A stretch of 5,056 nucleotides of DNA, from assembly GCA_943328885.2 (NCBI GenBank), contig CALQBT020000232.1, forward strand, positions 1 to 5,056, in the 5' to 3' direction. A program made the translations under genes and the position numbers. Position 1 is the stretch's first letter. Each line of letters starts with the position of its first letter. The notes beneath the pieces are model-generated. The model saw only the letters and a program-made list of their open reading frames with translations, did not search any database and was not told where the DNA came from. Source of the stretch: Bordetella parapertussis. Its GTDB lineage: Bacteria; Pseudomonadota; Gammaproteobacteria; Burkholderiales; Burkholderiaceae_C. This document shows, piece by piece, positions 1-5,056 of the stretch.

Positions 1-919
1 GCCCAGTGGCGTGCATCAACATGCACGCAGCGCAGATCCAGCGCTTGCTGTAGCGGTCGCCCACGGCACCGCCGATCAACACCCCGGCCAGCTGCGAGAA
101 GGTCATCATCATGATGTACAGCGAGGCTTCGGCCACCGAGTAGCCGAGCGATTCACGCATGTGGGTGATGGCATGCACATTGACCGCGGTGACCACCAGC
201 AGCGCGAAACCGTGACCCAGCGCCAACAGCCAGAAGGCGCTGGTGCGCAGCGCCTCGCGGGCGGTGAATTCACGCTGCGACGGGCTGTCGTCAGCCCCTA
301 GAAGTGCCACACCGGGCGGCGCCGGCGGCAGCCCGTCGACTGTCTCCCCGATGTCTTCCGGGCGGCGCCTGAAGGTCGTGGCGAGCGGCCAACCGATGGC
401 AATCATCAGCAAGCCCGAGCAGAAGACGGTGGTCCGCCAGCCCATGTGATGGATAGACCAGGCCACCGCCGGCACCAGGATACCCCCCAATGCCAAGCCC
501 AGCCCGGAAATCGACAGCGCCCTGGCGCGCTTGCGTTCGAACCAGTGGATGATCGCGATGTTGAGCGGGAAATAGCCCGACATGCTCGCGCCCAACGCGA
601 TCACCAGCACCGCGCCGTACAAGCCGGCCAGGGTGTCGATCTGGCTGAACAGCATCAGCCCGATGCCGAAAGTCAGAATGCCGACCCGTATCATTTTTTG
701 CGGGCCGAAGCGGTCGATCGCCCAACCCAGCAGCGGGCCGATGATCGCGGACTCCATCGACTGCATCGCAGAAGCGGCCGACAGCGAGGTCTTGCTCCAG
801 CCCTTTTCTTCGATCAATACGGCGAAATAGGCGCCAAAAGCCTGGTGTAGCAGCGCTGCGTGCAGCATCTGGATGCCGGCTGCGGCGCCGACCATTTTCC
901 AGCCGTGAAAGATCTTCAT
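1..919 (-). CDS. MFS transporter, C-terminus cut by the window edge
   Basis: This is an inner-membrane secondary transporter of the major facilitator superfamily; its substrate cannot be told from sequence. The frame is open for 306 codons from an ATG at 919 to the left edge. The N-terminus (MKIFHGWKMVGAAAG) is typical of oxalate/formate-antiporter-like and monocarboxylate-transporter-like MFS proteins. Hydrophobic segments alternate with short loops. An MFS motif A loop lies between helices 2 and 3 (about residues 65-77, GWAIDRFGPQKMI), and a related loop (GGAVGDRYSKRW) lies at about 283-294 in the second half. A hydrophilic central loop spans about 183-225. About eight or nine of the expected twelve helices are present, so roughly the last 100 residues are missing. 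No good Shine-Dalgarno sequence precedes the start, but the residues after it fit the family. It is divergent from the siaB operon. The MFS call is firm; the subfamily is tentative. Confidence 0.93.
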   Translation of the reverse strand, partial: MKIFHGWKMVGAAAGIQMLHAALLHQAFGAYFAVLIEEKGWSKTSLSAASAMQSMESAIIGPLLGWAIDRFGPQKMIRVGILTFGIGLMLFSQIDTLAGLYGAVLVIALGASMSGYFPLNIAIIHWFERKRARALSISGLGLALGGILVPAVAWSIHHMGWRTTVFCSGLLMIAIGWPLATTFRRRPEDIGETVDGLPPAPPGVALLGADDSPSQREFTAREALRTSAFWLLALGHGFALLVVTAVNVHAITHMRESLGYSVAEASLYIMMMTFSQLAGVLIGGAVGDRYSKRWICAACMLMHATG

Positions 920-1407
920 CGAGACGTTGATTGCGCGAAAGCGCTCAGTCTATCGAGCCCGGACGGCGGCAGCTGTCACCAACCGGTCGGCCGGCACAGC
1001 CAAGCCTGACAGACTCTGCGGATCGAAATTCGCCCGAAGGTTTCACCAATGCATTGATCGCATTAACCTGTTATCGTGCTTTTATATTTTTTTGTTCCGC
1101 GCTCGGCGCGAGACCGCGAAGGCCGACGCTTGCGAGCAAGCCGATGCGATGGCCAAGCTCTGCTTGCCCGGTGAACGATGTGGTCTGCGACCGCCGACAT
1201 GGCTGCGCGAGGCCATGCTTTGCTGACCGACTGTGCCTGCGCAAAGGCAACAGCGGCGTTTGTCTGGACACCCTGCGCCCAAAAAATCTTGAAAGAGTGC
1301 TTTGGGTTCAGACTCTAGGTCGGTGGCAATTTGGCGAGTGCCCCTCGGGAGGCTGCGGCCGCTCTTTCGAGATGGCTGCTCGCTGTTCTTCCTTGAAAGG
1401 AAACGAA
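920..1407. other. Divergent intergenic region between the MFS gene and siaB
   Basis: I find no convincing gene in these 488 bases. An open frame runs from 931 into siaB, but the upstream part reads as low-quality arginine-, cysteine- and serine-rich sequence with no family resemblance. The region must hold the promoters of the MFS gene (leftward) and the sia operon (rightward). Visible structure consists of an AT-rich island at about 1060-1095, a perfect 14-base inverted repeat at 1128-1141 (GCTTGC-GA-GCAAGC), a small stem at 1234-1249 (TGCCT/AGGCA), and AGAGT/ACTCT arms at about 1294-1316 shortly upstream of siaB. None matches a riboswitch or small RNA that I recognise. The length leaves room for a long 5' leader or an unrecognised small RNA. 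Confidence 0.6.
1048..1093. promoter_or_regulatory. Possible promoter/operator: AT-rich island with palindrome
   Basis: An AT-rich patch stands out in otherwise GC-rich DNA. It begins with a perfect 8-base palindrome, AATGCATT (1048-1055), which is also the left arm of AATGC-N7-GCATT (1048-1064). GCATT occurs as a direct repeat at 1051 and 1060. TTTATATT and a run of seven T follow at 1081-1093. TATATT (1083-1088) could be a -10 element read rightward and TATAAA (1081-1086) one read leftward, but neither has a good -35 at standard spacing. A role as a shared control region for the two divergent genes is inferred from composition and position only. Confidence 0.3.
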
Positions 1408-1929
1408 ATGGAATTGTCTGACGCGATCGAGCTCAGAAATAATCTGAGAAAGCACAAAGTCATCATGGCCTACAACGGCGCCGTGTCAGACAGCTTGATG
1501 CTCGCGCTTGCCGATCTGCTCAAGAGCAGGATGATTGCGCAGGAAGATCCTAAACGATCGAAGACGGTGTTTTCGGTCTTCATGGAAGGGGTTCAAAACC
1601 TGATCTGGCATGGCAGCGATCACGACGAAAACTCCGGCATGGTACTGATCACGCAAGAGAATTCTGAAGTGACGATCATGTGCGGCAACCGCATTGCGGT
1701 CGACCAGACCCATGAGTTGCGCGAACGTCTGGATCAGATCAAAGGGGCCGACAAAGAGACGATTCGCCAGCTCTACCGCGCGGGCATGTCGCGATCGGTC
1801 GACCACGCTGGCCCCGGGGCTGGTCTGGGCTTGCTGGAAATCGCCCGACGCGCCACCCACCCGATCAGCTACTCATTTGTCGATGTCGACGACAAGAGTG
1901 TCGATTTCTTCCTGATTGCCAGAATCTGA
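1408..1929 (+). CDS. siaB: SiaB-family protein kinase (GHKL fold)
   Basis: This is a 173-residue cytoplasmic protein of the SiaB family (DUF6272), related to anti-sigma-factor-type GHKL kinases. In Pseudomonas, SiaB phosphorylates its partner SiaC. The ATP-binding N box is visible at about residues 57-68 (FMEGVQNLIWHG, with E60 and N64). A CGN motif follows at 92-94, where the family's core strand ends. A glycine-rich lid motif, GPGAGLGLLEIARRA, spans about 135-149, followed by the family-like tail HPISYSFVDVDD. The full length matches a single-domain kinase. The ATG at 1408 is chosen because AAAGG (1396-1400) sits seven bases upstream and the protein similarity begins here; the open frame extends further upstream but looks non-coding. 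siaC follows after 11 bases, so the two are surely cotranscribed. The family call is strong; kinase activity towards the neighbouring SiaC is inferred from the family. Confidence 0.88.
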   Translation: MELSDAIELRNNLRKHKVIMAYNGAVSDSLMLALADLLKSRMIAQEDPKRSKTVFSVFMEGVQNLIWHGSDHDENSGMVLITQENSEVTIMCGNRIAVDQTHELRERLDQIKGADKETIRQLYRAGMSRSVDHAGPGAGLGLLEIARRATHPISYSFVDVDDKSVDFFLIARI

Positions 1930-1940
1930 CAAGGTATAAA

Positions 1941-2315
1941 ATGAACTTTCACATCGTAGCTACCGAGCGCACGCCTGAAGTCATCCTGACGAGCAATCCG
2001 CTGCACCTGCAGCTCAAAGGTGAATCCTATCCTGAGGATGTTTCAGCCTTTTACGGCGATGTCATCAATGCGGTCGATGCGCTGGCCAAGAGCCCCCGCG
2101 GTGACCTGCGTGTTGATTTTGAACTTATCTATATCAACAGCTCCAGTATCAAAGCTTTGTACCGGATATTTGAAGGTTTCGAAAGCTATCGAAAGCTGGC
2201 GCAATCGGTGCGGATCAACTGGCGGGCCGACCCGGACGACGACATCATGGTCGAACTGGGCGAGGACTTCCAAGACCGTTTCCCTGCGCTTGAGTTTCAG
2301 GTTGACGGCAATTGA
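1941..2315 (+). CDS. siaC: SiaC-family regulatory phosphoprotein (DUF1987)
   Basis: This is a 124-residue soluble protein of the DUF1987/SiaC family, a STAS-like partner-switch protein. In Pseudomonas aeruginosa, SiaC is phosphorylated on Thr68 by SiaB and dephosphorylated by SiaA, and the unphosphorylated form binds and activates the cyclase SiaD. Family landmarks here are the N-terminal ATERTPEVIL segment (residues 7-16), GESYPEDVSAFY (27-38), and the phosphorylation-site loop FELIYINSSSIKALYRIF (60-77). The loop carries serines at 67-69; S67 or S68 should be the phospho-acceptor, in place of the threonine of the Pseudomonas protein. The ATG at 1941 has AAGG (1931-1934) six bases upstream. 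Its stop codon overlaps the start of the cyclase gene, so the two proteins are probably made in a coupled way. The family call is strong; the exact phosphosite is inferred by alignment from memory. Confidence 0.9.
   Translation: MNFHIVATERTPEVILTSNPLHLQLKGESYPEDVSAFYGDVINAVDALAKSPRGDLRVDFELIYINSSSIKALYRIFEGFESYRKLAQSVRINWRADPDDDIMVELGEDFQDRFPALEFQVDGN
2298..2315 (+). promoter_or_regulatory. TTGA stop/start overlap with upstream Shine-Dalgarno
   Basis: The siaC stop TGA (2313-2315) shares two bases with a TTG (2312-2314) that opens the cyclase frame. In the cyclase frame a stop codon (TGA at 2303-2305) lies only two codons upstream, and no ATG or GTG occurs near the N-terminus, so TTG is the natural start. 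CAGG (2298-2301) lies ten bases before it and is a modest ribosome-binding site. The arrangement suggests translational coupling and keeps cyclase synthesis tied to SiaC. Confidence 0.72.
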
Positions 2316-3373
2316 GCAGTGAGATTTTCGATCTCTACGACCGGGAGAAACTGCTTCTGGTCGAAGGCAAGACCGTTTTCGAGCGCGCTCAAGCCGAGGA
2401 GATTCTGGATTTTTCGCTGCGACTTTTCGATCGCTTCTCAAGGCTTTTCAATGAGAATGCCGACCTGACCCGTCATTCCGATCGGCAGGAGCAGCGGCTG
2501 ATCAAGCTCAACCGCAACCTCAAAGCCCAGACCCAGGAGGTCGAGGAAAAGCGCAAGACGCTGGAAGAGCTCTCCAAACAACTTGCACGCTACCTGCCGC
2601 CACAGATTCATGAGGCCTTGTTCGCCGGCCAGTACGATACCCGGGGGGCGACGAAGCGCAAGAAACTGACGGTATTTTTCAGTGATATCAAAGACTTCAC
2701 CTCGACGTCCGAGATGCTCCAGCCTGAGGCCTTGACCCAGTATCTGAACGAGTATTTTTCGGAGATGACCCAGATCGCATTGGCGCTGGGTGCGACCATC
2801 GACAAGTACATGGGTGACGCGATGATGGTGTTCTTTGGCGACCCGGAGTCCAAGGGCGAGCGCGAGGATGCCAGGGCTTGTGTCGAGATGGCGCTGCAGA
2901 TGCAGGAACAGATGAAACTGCTCAACGTGCGCTGGAAGGCCAGGGGCTTCGACCAGCCCTTCATCATCCGGATCGGCGTCAACACGGGTTACTGCAATGT
3001 CGGCAACTTCGGCAGCGAACAGCGGCTGAGCTACACCATCATCGGCGGCGAGGTCAATCTCGCGCAACGACTAGAGTCGATGGCCGACCCGGGTGGCATC
3101 CTGATCAGCTATGAAACCTATTGCCTGGTACAGGACATGGTTGAGGTGGAGGAGCGTCCCCATGTCCGCGTGAAAGGCATGGCCAGGGATGTGAAGACCT
3201 TTGCGGTGTTGCAGCGCAAGACCTCCGAGGCCAGCCCTGCGGTGCAGTTCAAGCATGCTGCGGGCGTGTCGATCGATCTCGACCCGGCCTTGCTCGACGC
3301 GCAGGAAAGAATGCTGCTGGCCGAACAACTCACAGCGGCTGCGGCCAGGATCATGGGGCACGGCGGTTACTGA
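2312..3373 (+). CDS. Class III (IIIb-type) adenylyl cyclase, soluble, in a sia operon
   Basis: This 353-residue cytoplasmic protein is predicted to convert ATP to cAMP. Residues 1-50 are a helical, charged segment. About 55-95 is a likely coiled coil rich in E, K, Q and L, followed by the LARYLPPQIHEALFAG linker (91-106) common before class III catalytic domains. The catalytic homology domain spans about 115-302. Its metal-binding aspartates are D125 (FFSDIKDF) and D169 (DKYMGDAMM). The purine-selecting pair is K165 and T242 (YTIIGGEVN), the Lys/Thr combination of class IIIb adenylyl cyclases. The transition-state residues N249 and R253 (VNLAQRLE) are present. All sites sit in one chain, so an active homodimer is expected. 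The remaining 50 residues form an alanine-rich tail with no known domain. There is no transmembrane segment, HAMP, GAF or other sensor. It occupies the place of the diguanylate cyclase SiaD in Pseudomonas sia operons, so regulation by SiaC is likely but inferred. Guanylyl cyclase activity is unlikely given K165. Confidence 0.92.
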   Translation: MSSEIFDLYDREKLLLVEGKTVFERAQAEEILDFSLRLFDRFSRLFNENADLTRHSDRQEQRLIKLNRNLKAQTQEVEEKRKTLEELSKQLARYLPPQIHEALFAGQYDTRGATKRKKLTVFFSDIKDFTSTSEMLQPEALTQYLNEYFSEMTQIALALGATIDKYMGDAMMVFFGDPESKGEREDARACVEMALQMQEQMKLLNVRWKARGFDQPFIIRIGVNTGYCNVGNFGSEQRLSYTIIGGEVNLAQRLESMADPGGILISYETYCLVQDMVEVEERPHVRVKGMARDVKTFAVLQRKTSEASPAVQFKHAAGVSIDLDPALLDAQERMLLAEQLTAAAARIMGHGGY

Positions 3374-3378
3374 CCGCC
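3362..3378 (+). terminator. Short stem-loop at the end of the sia operon, weak terminator candidate
   Basis: GGCGGT (3362-3367) and ACCGCC (3373-3378) form a perfect six-base stem with a five-base loop, and the cyclase stop codon lies inside it. No uninterrupted T run follows on either strand, so it is not a textbook intrinsic terminator. The 33-base gap to the convergent hydrolase gene has no better candidate. Confidence 0.25.
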
Positions 3379-3406
3379 TCTGCCTCGGGTCTTGCCGATG
3401 TGGCGC

Positions 3407-4129
3407 TCAGCCTGCGGTCTGCGCGTTGGCAATCTCGCAGAGCAGGTCGGCGAGCGCCTCAGGCATCGTCACCTGCGGGTTGTGGCTGGCTGGCATCTCG
3501 AAGTAGCGCCAGCCTGGATCGATGCGCGCGCGGTCGGCGAACTGCCTGAACACATCGCCAGGACCGAATTTCGTGCAATAGACATAGCTTCGCGGCAGCT
3601 TGTCGACCGCGCCGCCGAGCCTGATCGCTTGCCTGAAAGTCTCGATCGGCTGGGTCACGCGGCGCGGCAAGGCCCAGGCCACGTCTTGCGCGCTGACATC
3701 GGGCGGCATCGGGTTGGGCGGCAAGCGCCAGCCATCGCCGTCGCGCTCGGCGGCGGCCGCAAAAGTCTGTCGGGTGCTCTCGGCCATCAACGAGAAGACC
3801 GACTCACCGTCGCGGGGAACGAAGGCGTCAAGGTAGATGAGCTGCGCAATCCGCTCCGGCGCTCGGTCGCCGACGCCGGTGGCAACCATGCCGCCATAGC
3901 TGTGACCGACCAGCACGATGTTGCTGAGGTCTTCGTACTCGAGGACTTTCAACAAATCTTCGATGTGCGCGTCGAGGTCGATGCCCCGGTGCGCCAGGTG
4001 CGACCGTTCACCGATGCCGGTATAGGTCGGCGTGAACAGCCGGTGACCGCGCTGCGCAAGCAGCGGATGCATTTTTTTCCAGAGCCAGCCTGCGGACCAG
4101 GCGCCGTGGGCGATGACGAAAGTGGTCAT
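3407..4129 (-). CDS. Alpha/beta-fold hydrolase (esterase-like)
   Basis: This is a 240-residue cytoplasmic hydrolase with no signal peptide. It resembles the small esterase branch that includes plant methylesterases and hydroxynitrile lyases and bacterial EstC-like enzymes. The oxyanion-hole motif IAHGAWSAGWLW follows the first strand at residues 6-17. The nucleophile elbow is GHSYGG with S77. The LIYLDAFVP segment typical of the branch lies at about 97-105, and the catalytic histidine is H216 (PASHNPQV). The acid member of the triad is less clear; D192 in the segment after strand 6 is the best candidate. The length is normal for the family and the gene appears intact. The start ATG has only a weak purine-rich sequence upstream (GGA, about six bases before). 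The gene is convergent with the sia operon and divergent from the DMT gene, so it stands alone. The substrate is unknown. Confidence 0.9.
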   Translation of the reverse strand: MTTFVIAHGAWSAGWLWKKMHPLLAQRGHRLFTPTYTGIGERSHLAHRGIDLDAHIEDLLKVLEYEDLSNIVLVGHSYGGMVATGVGDRAPERIAQLIYLDAFVPRDGESVFSLMAESTRQTFAAAAERDGDGWRLPPNPMPPDVSAQDVAWALPRRVTQPIETFRQAIRLGGAVDKLPRSYVYCTKFGPGDVFRQFADRARIDPGWRYFEMPASHNPQVTMPEALADLLCEIANAQTAG

Positions 4130-4421
4130 GATCCATGCTTGTTGAAAGGGTTGGAGGCTTGCGAGCCGGCTTTTCGCGCCAGCCCAGGGATTCTGGCATC
4201 AACAGCGGCTGGTCTCAGCGCGCGGTGTCGGCTGTGCTGCGCATGTCGTTGCAGCGCGCGCACGCCTAGCCCTTGGCGCGGGTGGGGTGCAGGCCTGCTG
4301 TCGCCTTGGCGGCTGGTTCACGGGGCTTGTGCATGCGAGCATCGACGATGTTCAAAGCCTGCGCGTTGATCGTCTGCCTTGGAGCCCGGTCTGTCCGGTC
4401 GTCCATGGTGCCCCGGCCGCC
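4130..4421. other. Divergent intergenic region between hydrolase and DMT gene
   Basis: These 292 bases separate two divergently oriented genes. An in-frame extension of the permease to an ATG at 4287 is possible, but those 45 residues do not resemble a transporter N-terminus. I see no clear promoter, terminator, RNA gene or repeat; there are only short GC-rich inverted repeats of the kind expected by chance. Confidence 0.5.
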
Positions 4422-5056
4422 ATGCGTCCGGCGCTGATCCCGCTGCTGCTGGCGCTGGCCTGGGGTTTGAACTGGCCGGCGGTCAAGGTCATGCTGTCGG
4501 TGCTACCGCCGTTCAGCGCCCGCGCGCTCGGTTTGGGCCTGGGCGCCTTGCTGCTGCTGGCGCTGGCGCTGCTTCGCGGGACCCGGCTGTTGCCGCCGCG
4601 AGGCGCGCTGCCCGGCGTTGCCGTCGGCAGCTTGTTGACTGTTGCGGTCTTCAACATCTGCACGGCTTTCGCCCAGCTCACCACCTCCACTTCGCGTGCT
4701 GCGGTGCTGACCTTCACGATGCCGATGATGTCGGCCGCGTTGGCTTGATTGGTGCTGGGCGAGCGCCCCGACCGGCGTGGCGCCATCGCGCTGGTGCTGG
4801 GCAGCGCGGGCATAGCGGTGCTGGCAGCGCCGGGGTTGCAAGGCCTGGCTGGGTCGGCGCCGGGCGCGTCGGCCTGGGGCTTGGTGTTTCCCTTGGGCGC
4901 GGCCTTGGCCTGGGCGCTCGGCACGGTCGCGACCAAGCGCTGGCCGCCACTGGGCGACCGCATCGTGCTCACCGCCTGGCAGCTCGGGCTGGGCGCGCTG
5001 ATTGCTGCCGGCGTGGGCCTGTGGGCTGGCGAACGGCTGCCCGCTGTCTGGCCGCC
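4422..5056 (+). pseudogene. EamA/DMT-family permease interrupted by an in-frame TGA; also cut by the window edge
   Basis: This locus encodes an inner-membrane permease of the drug/metabolite transporter superfamily (EamA, RhaT-like); the substrate is unknown. Translation from the ATG at 4422 gives MRPALIPLLLALAWGLNWPA, a typical family N-terminus, followed by hydrophobic helices up to residue 108 (MPMMSAALA). A TGA follows at 4746-4748. Reading straight through it, the same frame continues with LVLGERPDRRGAIALVLG, GSAGIAVLAAPGLQG, WGLVFPLGAALAWALGT and WQLGLGALIAAG, the expected rest of the first EamA repeat and the start of the second. The family usually has W at this site (ALAWLVLGER), so one G-to-A change from TGG explains the stop; there is no frameshift. 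The first repeat is broken before its last helix, so a 108-residue product should not be functional. No clear Shine-Dalgarno precedes the start. It is either a recent pseudogene or a sequencing/assembly error. Total visible length is about 211 codons of an expected 280-300. Confidence 0.82.
4746..4748 (+). other. Premature TGA at a conserved tryptophan codon
   Basis: The TGA replaces a TGG expected in the ALA-W-LVLGE segment of the EamA repeat. Coding character continues unchanged on both sides. TGA is the normal terminator of four other genes in this window (siaB, siaC, the cyclase and the hydrolase), which argues against TGA being read as tryptophan here. TTG and GTG codons follow directly and could in principle restart translation, but the break falls inside a repeat and not at a domain boundary. 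Confidence 0.85.

Noticed and set aside
1054..1066. FNR/Anr-like site (TTGAT...ATTAA)
   Set aside because: The right half has a mismatch and the spacer is three bases instead of four.
1234..1330. Cyclic-dinucleotide riboswitch suggested by GCGCAAAGGC upstream of a signalling operon
   Set aside because: Only a short fragment resembles the conserved core; the paired helices and tetraloop-receptor elements are not there.
1320..1350. Sigma-54 promoter (TGGC...TGC) upstream of siaB
   Set aside because: The spacing between the GG and GC elements is 13 bases and not the required 10.
1286..1350. Possible tRNA (GGTTCAGACTC resembling a T-arm)
   Set aside because: No acceptor stem, anticodon arm or complete T-arm pairing could be built around it.
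931..1407. In-frame upstream extension of siaB (total 332 residues)
   Set aside because: The extra 159 residues look like translated non-coding DNA with no family resemblance, and a good Shine-Dalgarno sits just before the ATG at 1408.
2438..3067. Minus-strand open frame of 209 residues opposite the cyclase
   Set aside because: It is a shadow of the cyclase gene; the plus strand has complete catalytic motifs and the minus frame has no recognisable domain.
3392..4369. Plus-strand open frame of 325 residues opposite the hydrolase
   Set aside because: It mirrors the alpha/beta hydrolase, whose GHSYGG elbow and other motifs fix the minus strand as coding.
4746..4748. TGA read as tryptophan or selenocysteine
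   Set aside because: Four neighbouring genes end in TGA, the organism looks like an ordinary betaproteobacterium, and the family expects tryptophan at this site and not cysteine. A point mutation or sequence error is simpler.
4352..4972. Minus-strand open frame of 206 residues across the permease
   Set aside because: It is low-complexity, rich in A, P, S and R, while the plus strand reads as an EamA permease on both sides of the stop.

Overview
The window looks like chromosomal DNA of a GC-rich betaproteobacterium, most likely Burkholderiales. This is inferred from the strong G/C preference at third codon positions and from the style of the MFS, DMT and alpha/beta-hydrolase proteins; no marker gene is present to settle it. 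It holds six protein-coding loci and no RNA gene, insertion sequence or CRISPR array that I can support.

Layout: (1) positions 1-919, minus strand, a major facilitator superfamily transporter whose C-terminus lies off the left edge. (2) 920-1407, a 488-bp divergent intergenic region with an AT-rich island and short inverted repeats. (3) 1408-3373, plus strand, a tight three-gene operon: a SiaB-type GHKL protein kinase, a SiaC-type (DUF1987) regulatory phosphoprotein, and a soluble class III nucleotide cyclase. The cyclase starts at a TTG that overlaps the siaC stop codon. (4) 3407-4129, minus strand, a small alpha/beta hydrolase convergent with the operon. (5) 4130-4421, a divergent intergenic region with no clear content. 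(6) 4422 to the right edge, plus strand, an EamA/DMT-type permease interrupted by an in-frame TGA where tryptophan is expected; the rest continues in the same frame and is cut by the window edge.

The notable system is the operon. In Pseudomonas aeruginosa, SiaB phosphorylates SiaC, the PP2C-type phosphatase SiaA reverses this, and unphosphorylated SiaC binds and activates the GGDEF diguanylate cyclase SiaD. Here the SiaD position is taken by a class IIIb-type adenylyl cyclase with all its catalytic residues and an N-terminal coiled coil. The simplest hypothesis is that the same kinase/phosphoprotein switch controls cAMP instead of c-di-GMP. No SiaA-like phosphatase is in the window. The coupling of SiaC to the cyclase is inferred from gene order and domain layout and is not shown by the sequence alone. 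The flanking transporter and hydrolase genes are on the opposite strand and give no sign of belonging to the system.
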